A stretch of 64,000 nt of DNA, taken from positions 23,107 through 87,106 of the forward strand of contig JAFXGM010000031.1 of NCBI GenBank assembly GCA_017513195.1, written 5' to 3'. This stretch comes from Clostridia bacterium. GTDB lineage: Bacteria > Bacillota > Clostridia > Oscillospirales > Acutalibacteraceae. The notes beneath the pieces were generated by a model. That model searched no databases and was not told the DNA's origin. It was given only the letters and a program-made list of their open reading frames with translations. Positions 61,336 through 64,000 of the stretch are shown here, piece by piece. The position numbers and the translations under genes were made by a program. Position 1 is the stretch's first letter; each line of letters opens with the position of its first letter.

Positions 61336-63168
61336 ATGTGTGGATTTGTAGGCTTTACAAACTATATAAATGATGATGGCGTACTGCTTGGCAGTATGAT
61401 GGACAAAATTGTTCATCGCGGTCCGGACGCAGCAGGAAGTTATGTCGACAGTGACATTGCTCTGGGTTTTCGAAGGTTAAGCATTATAGACCTTGAGGGC
61501 GGTAATCAGCCTATGTTTAACGAGGATGGTACATTGGTATTGGTCTTTAACGGTGAAATATACAACTACAAGCAGCTTCGAGAAGAGCTTGCAGAGTTAG
61601 GTCACACCTTTGGCACCAATGCCGACAGCGAGGTTGTGCTTCACGGCTTTGAGGCTTGGGGCAGTGAGGTTGTAAGCCGTCTTCGCGGTATGTTTGCGTT
61701 TGTGATTTACAACAAGGATGATAAGAGCATCTTTGGTGCGCGTGATATGTTTGGTATAAAACCGTTTTATTACACCTTTACCGAAAACAGTTTTCTTTTC
61801 GGCTCCGAAATCAAGGCATTTATTGCGCATCCCGAATTTAAAAAGCAGCTAAACGAGCAAGCACTTGCACATTATCTGTCTTTCCAATATTCACCTACCG
61901 AGGAGACGTTTTTTAAGGGTACGTATAAGCTGCCGCCTGCGCATTATTTTACTTTTAAAGACGGCAAACTCGAAAAAACACGTTATTTCAAACCCGAGTT
62001 TAACGTGGTTCCGGGCGTTTTACCCTTTTATGCAGACGAGGTAGATAAGACCGTTCGTGAATCGGTAGAGGCACATAAAATTGCCGACGTAGAGGTAGGC
62101 TCGTTTTTGTCAAGCGGCATTGATTCAAGCTATATTGCTGAGGCCGCCAAGGTAGATAAAACCTTCACCGTAGGCTTTGAGAGCGGCGACGGCGACCGAT
62201 ACAACGAAATTGGTTTTGCAAAGCAGTTTGCCGATACTATTGGTGTTGAAAACATTTCAAAGGTAATAACCCCCGAGGAGTATTGGACAGAGTTTCCAAA
62301 AATTCAGTACCATATGGATGAGCCGCTTGCCGACCCTGCCGCTATTGCACTTTATTTTGTTAGTAAATTGGCGTCAGAGCACGTAAAGGTTGTAATGTCG
62401 GGCGAGGGGGCAGACGAGCTGTTTGGCGGTTATCGTATTTACGCGGAGCCGTTAACCCTTACCTTTTATGACAGAATGCCCTTTGCACTTCGCCGCGTTA
62501 TATCAAAGGTGTGCGAATATCTACCAAAAGTACACGGCATTAATTATCTTATTCGCCGCGGAAAAACCATTGAAGAGCGTTACATAGGCAACGCAAACAT
62601 TTTTACCAAAAAAGAGAGAGACACACTACTAAAAAGCGAGGCGGCAAAATCAGCACCACAGCCTAAAATTTTGTGTGACAAATTTTATGATGAGGTAGCA
62701 AATAAAGATGACGTTACCAAGATGCAGTATCTTGACATAAATATGTGGCTTATGGGTGACATATTGCTTAAAGCCGATAAAACCAGCATGGCAAATTCAC
62801 TTGAGTTACGAGTACCGTTCCTTGATAAAAAGGTTATGGAATTGGCGGCCACATTACCGCTTGACTGCCGCGTTAATACGGTTAGCACAAAATTAGCGCT
62901 TCGCAGTGCAGCAGAAAAAACCTTGCCACGCATCACTGCACAAAAGGACAAGCTAGGTTTTCCTGTGCCTATTCGCGAGTGGTTAAGACAGGACGAATAT
63001 TACGGCACCGTAAAAGAGGCCTTTACAGGTGAAACGGCCGAAAAGTATTTTAATACCAAGGGCTTGCTTCGTTTGCTTGACGCACATAGAGATGGTAAAA
63101 TAGATTTAAGCCGAAAAATATGGACCGTTTATACGTTTTTGGTATGGCACAAAGAATATTTTGAATAA
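61336..63168 (+). CDS. asnB: Glutamine-hydrolysing asparagine synthetase B
   Basis: 610 residues. N-terminal Ntn glutaminase domain with nucleophile Cys2 (M-C-G-F-V-G-F) and the usual N-G-E-I-Y-N-Y near 74. C-terminal ATP-pyrophosphatase domain with the P-loop written S-S-G-I-D-S-S near 256 (normally S-G-G-x-D-S; the first Gly is Ser) and E-G-A-D-E-L-F-G-G-Y near 357. Own Shine-Dalgarno GAGAGGAAG. Confidence 0.93.
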   Translation: MCGFVGFTNYINDDGVLLGSMMDKIVHRGPDAAGSYVDSDIALGFRRLSIIDLEGGNQPMFNEDGTLVLVFNGEIYNYKQLREELAELGHTFGTNADSEVVLHGFEAWGSEVVSRLRGMFAFVIYNKDDKSIFGARDMFGIKPFYYTFTENSFLFGSEIKAFIAHPEFKKQLNEQALAHYLSFQYSPTEETFFKGTYKLPPAHYFTFKDGKLEKTRYFKPEFNVVPGVLPFYADEVDKTVRESVEAHKIADVEVGSFLSSGIDSSYIAEAAKVDKTFTVGFESGDGDRYNEIGFAKQFADTIGVENISKVITPEEYWTEFPKIQYHMDEPLADPAAIALYFVSKLASEHVKVVMSGEGADELFGGYRIYAEPLTLTFYDRMPFALRRVISKVCEYLPKVHGINYLIRRGKTIEERYIGNANIFTKKERDTLLKSEAAKSAPQPKILCDKFYDEVANKDDVTKMQYLDINMWLMGDILLKADKTSMANSLELRVPFLDKKVMELAATLPLDCRVNTVSTKLALRSAAEKTLPRITAQKDKLGFPVPIREWLRQDEYYGTVKEAFTGETAEKYFNTKGLLRLLDAHRDGKIDLSRKIWTVYTFLVWHKEYFE

Positions 63169-63178
63169 GGCTGTAAAC

Positions 63179-63217
63179 AATAACACCGCAGCGATACATT
63201 GTTGCGGTGTTATTTTA
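63179..63217 (+). terminator. Terminator of asnB
   Basis: Stem AATAACACCGCA / TGCGGTGTTATT with a 12-nt loop followed by TT. Ends the NusG_II-Gx-asnB transcript. Confidence 0.75.
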
Positions 63218-63245
63218 AAAAATTTTAATTCTAACAAAAAAACAC

Positions 63246-63274
63246 TTGCAATATAATAAGTTATGTAGTATAAT
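63246..63274 (+). promoter_or_regulatory. Promoter of tRNA-fMet
   Basis: TTGCAA (63246-63251), 17-nt spacer, perfect TATAAT (63269-63274), 31 bp before the tRNA. Confidence 0.8.
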
Positions 63275-63305
63275 ACTTTAGCACTCACAAGAGGCACATA
63301 AATAT

Positions 63306-63381
<76 letters not shown>

Positions 63382-63385
63382 AAAA

Positions 63386-63421
63386 AACTCGGAACACCAT
63401 TTGGTGTGCCGAGTTTTTTCT
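63386..63421 (+). terminator. Terminator of tRNA-fMet
   Basis: Stem AACTCGG-ACACCA / TGGTGT-CCGAGTT with single-base bulges and a TT turn, followed by TTTTCTTTTT. Confidence 0.85.
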
Positions 63422-63446
63422 TTTTGGTTAAGAGGTAAGATTTTGT

Positions 63447-63645
63447 GTTACGCTCTCGGGTTATGAGCCCGAAGGGCGAATAAGACGGGGTGAGGTTGCG
63501 AGCGCGTCCGGTGGACGAAGAAGCGAGCAAAACGAAGCGTCGCGGTCAAAGTTCATAGGCGCTCCAAGCCGTTATGAACTTTGGGCACCGCAAGAGGGCA
63601 AGCGGCAAAGCCGCGCGATAATTGGTTCAAGTCGTCCCGCAACCA
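63447..63645. repeat. GC-rich tRNA-derived element downstream of tRNA-fMet
   Basis: Carries the exact inverse (16 nt, 63457-63472) of the tRNA anticodon arm (63332-63347), and a direct copy of the T-arm/CCA end (TTGGTTCAAGTC at 63622-63633 and CCCGCAACCA at 63636-63645). Between them are CAAAGTTCATA / TATGAACTTTG and GCGGC / GCCGC hairpins. GC content is clearly higher than the flanks. No ORF. Part of the 830-bp gene-poor end of the window. Confidence 0.6.
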
Positions 63646-63678
63646 ACATTGCGAACCGATTTAGATATCGGGGCAAGA

Positions 63679-63712
63679 AATCCAGTAACCTGGGCGGTTA
63701 CTGGATTTTTTT
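63679..63712 (+). terminator. Intrinsic terminator after the tRNA-derived element
   Basis: Stem AATCCAGTAACC / GGTTACTGGATT (63679-63707), TGGGC loop, followed by TTTTTA. Suggests the element is, or was, transcribed from left to right. Confidence 0.85.
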
Positions 63713-63796
63713 ATCCCTTTTTTAAAGTGAAACTGGGTAGATATCCTAAGCCAAAACGGCTTTCGGGGAGGACTTGAACTAAATTCAACAGATATC

Positions 63797-63845
63797 AAGG
63801 GGCAGATTTTACGATTAATTTTGTAAAGTCTGCCCCCTTTTTTTG
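63797..63845. terminator. Strong hairpin terminator near the window end
   Basis: Stem of 14 pairs GGGGCAGATTTTAC / GTAAAGTCTGCCCC (one G-U pair) with a 10-nt loop, followed by CTTTTTTTG. It may end plus-strand transcripts from the left, or a minus-strand gene entering from the right. Confidence 0.8.
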
Positions 63846-64000
63846 TTTTTATAAATGTTAAATGTTTGTGTCTTGAAGAACAGCTCCTAGCTGGAGAAAA
63901 GCAAGTTTATTTTCTCCCTTGCGACCCGTTCATTGCAATACACAAAATTAAACTCACCACTAATCTGCATATCTGCAACAGAGAAGGTGGCAAGGTCGTC
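63846..64000. other. Unassigned end of window
   Basis: No confident gene. Three frames stay open to the edge (minus-strand frame with stop at 63887-63889, another minus frame, and one plus frame), each under 45 codons. A GGAGAAAA / TTTTCTCC hairpin lies at 63893-63917. This may be the edge of a gene or element to the right; it cannot be decided from the window. Confidence 0.3.

Noticed and set aside
61336-63168. Missing glycine in the asnB P-loop (S-S-G-I-D-S) as sign of inactivity
   Set aside because: The Ser-for-Gly form S-S-G-x-D-S-S occurs, to my knowledge, in other clostridial AsnB-like enzymes, and both domains are otherwise complete.
63764-63779. Possible third tRNA T-arm remnant on the minus strand (GTTCAAGTCCTCCCCG)
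   Set aside because: Only 16 bases resemble a T-arm, with no acceptor or anticodon arm beside it; it could be chance.
63887-64000. Partial CDS entering from the right on the minus strand
   Set aside because: 37 open codons in that frame, but two other frames are also open; no family recognised, so not called as a gene.

Overview
The window looks like a chromosomal segment of an anaerobic, spore-forming, low-to-moderate-GC Firmicute, most likely a gut Clostridia/Oscillospiraceae-type genome. The evidence is endospore genes (spoIID, spoIIGA, sigE), a rubrerythrin, FMN and SAM-I riboswitches, an L10 leader, sigma-A promoters that mostly have 17-bp spacers, many TTG/GTG starts placed by strong Shine-Dalgarno sites, and Firmicute gene order (yloU-fakA-recG, pth-mfd-prsA-like, rpmG-secE-nusG-rplK-rplA). 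Almost everything is housekeeping. I see no CRISPR array, prophage, intact insertion sequence or defence island.

Layout. 0-8.1 kb (+): end of murI, DUF1934 gene, argS, pncB, a lipoprotein, lon, engB and a nitroreductase, tightly packed. 8.2-14.2 kb: rubrerythrin (-), divergent from pth-mfd-PrsA-like lipoprotein (+). 14.2-19.3 kb (-): a carbohydrate operon read nagB, NahK-like sugar kinase, aldose epimerase, GH78 rhamnosidase. 19.3-20.4 kb (-): rplM-rpsI, followed by a duplicated piece of the rpsI 3' end that looks like an old integration scar. 20.5-28.9 kb (+): ymdB, a solute-binding lipoprotein, Asp23, fakA, recG and an ABC exporter. 29-31.8 kb (+): AraC regulator with two Gfo/Idh/MocA oxidoreductases. 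31.9-33.2 kb (+): a two-repeat lipoprotein. 33.3-35.4 kb (-): rplJ-rplL with L10 leader and consensus promoter, and spoIID. 35.5-42 kb (+): membrane protein, murA, walJ-like, rlmH, rpmG, a long SecE, nusG, rplK, rplA. 42-43.4 kb: a promoter/attenuator-like RNA and two orphan membrane proteins among GTCCCC-type palindromes. 43.5-48.3 kb: AEC transporter (+), NSS transporter (-), ppa and an esterase (+), and a CDF metal exporter (-). 48.4-50.9 kb (+): TetR regulator divergent from the exporter, spoIIGA-sigE and a DUF1294 protein. 51-55.4 kb (+): FMN riboswitch-ribU, SAM riboswitch-metK-metY-metA. 55.5-60.4 kb (-): secA, paired short chromate transporters, and apbE. 60.5-63.2 kb (+): NusG_II protein, Gx transporter, asnB. 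63.3-64 kb: initiator tRNA followed by a GC-rich tRNA-derived element.

How the genes work together. metK, metY and a MetA with the acetyl-CoA-type residue Glu111 form a SAM-controlled O-acetylhomoserine route to methionine. SpoIIGA with pro-SigE is the mother-cell sigma-E activation pair, and spoIID (about 14 kb away) is a classical sigma-E target. apbE, NusG_II and the Gx transporter form the usual membrane flavin neighbourhood. The translation/secretion genes occupy several separately promoted clusters instead of one str-like block: rplJL is inverted and about 7 kb from rplKA.

The most interesting items are (i) the promoter-plus-terminator RNA at 42.03-42.16 kb, which has a perfectly complementary candidate antiterminator; (ii) the tRNA-fMet-derived element at 63.4-63.7 kb; (iii) the rpsI att-like scar at 19.3-19.5 kb; (iv) SecE with an extra four-helix N-terminal domain; (v) a 69-bp near-perfect palindrome at 60.42-60.49 kb; and (vi) a TetR operator set neatly inside the CDF exporter promoter.
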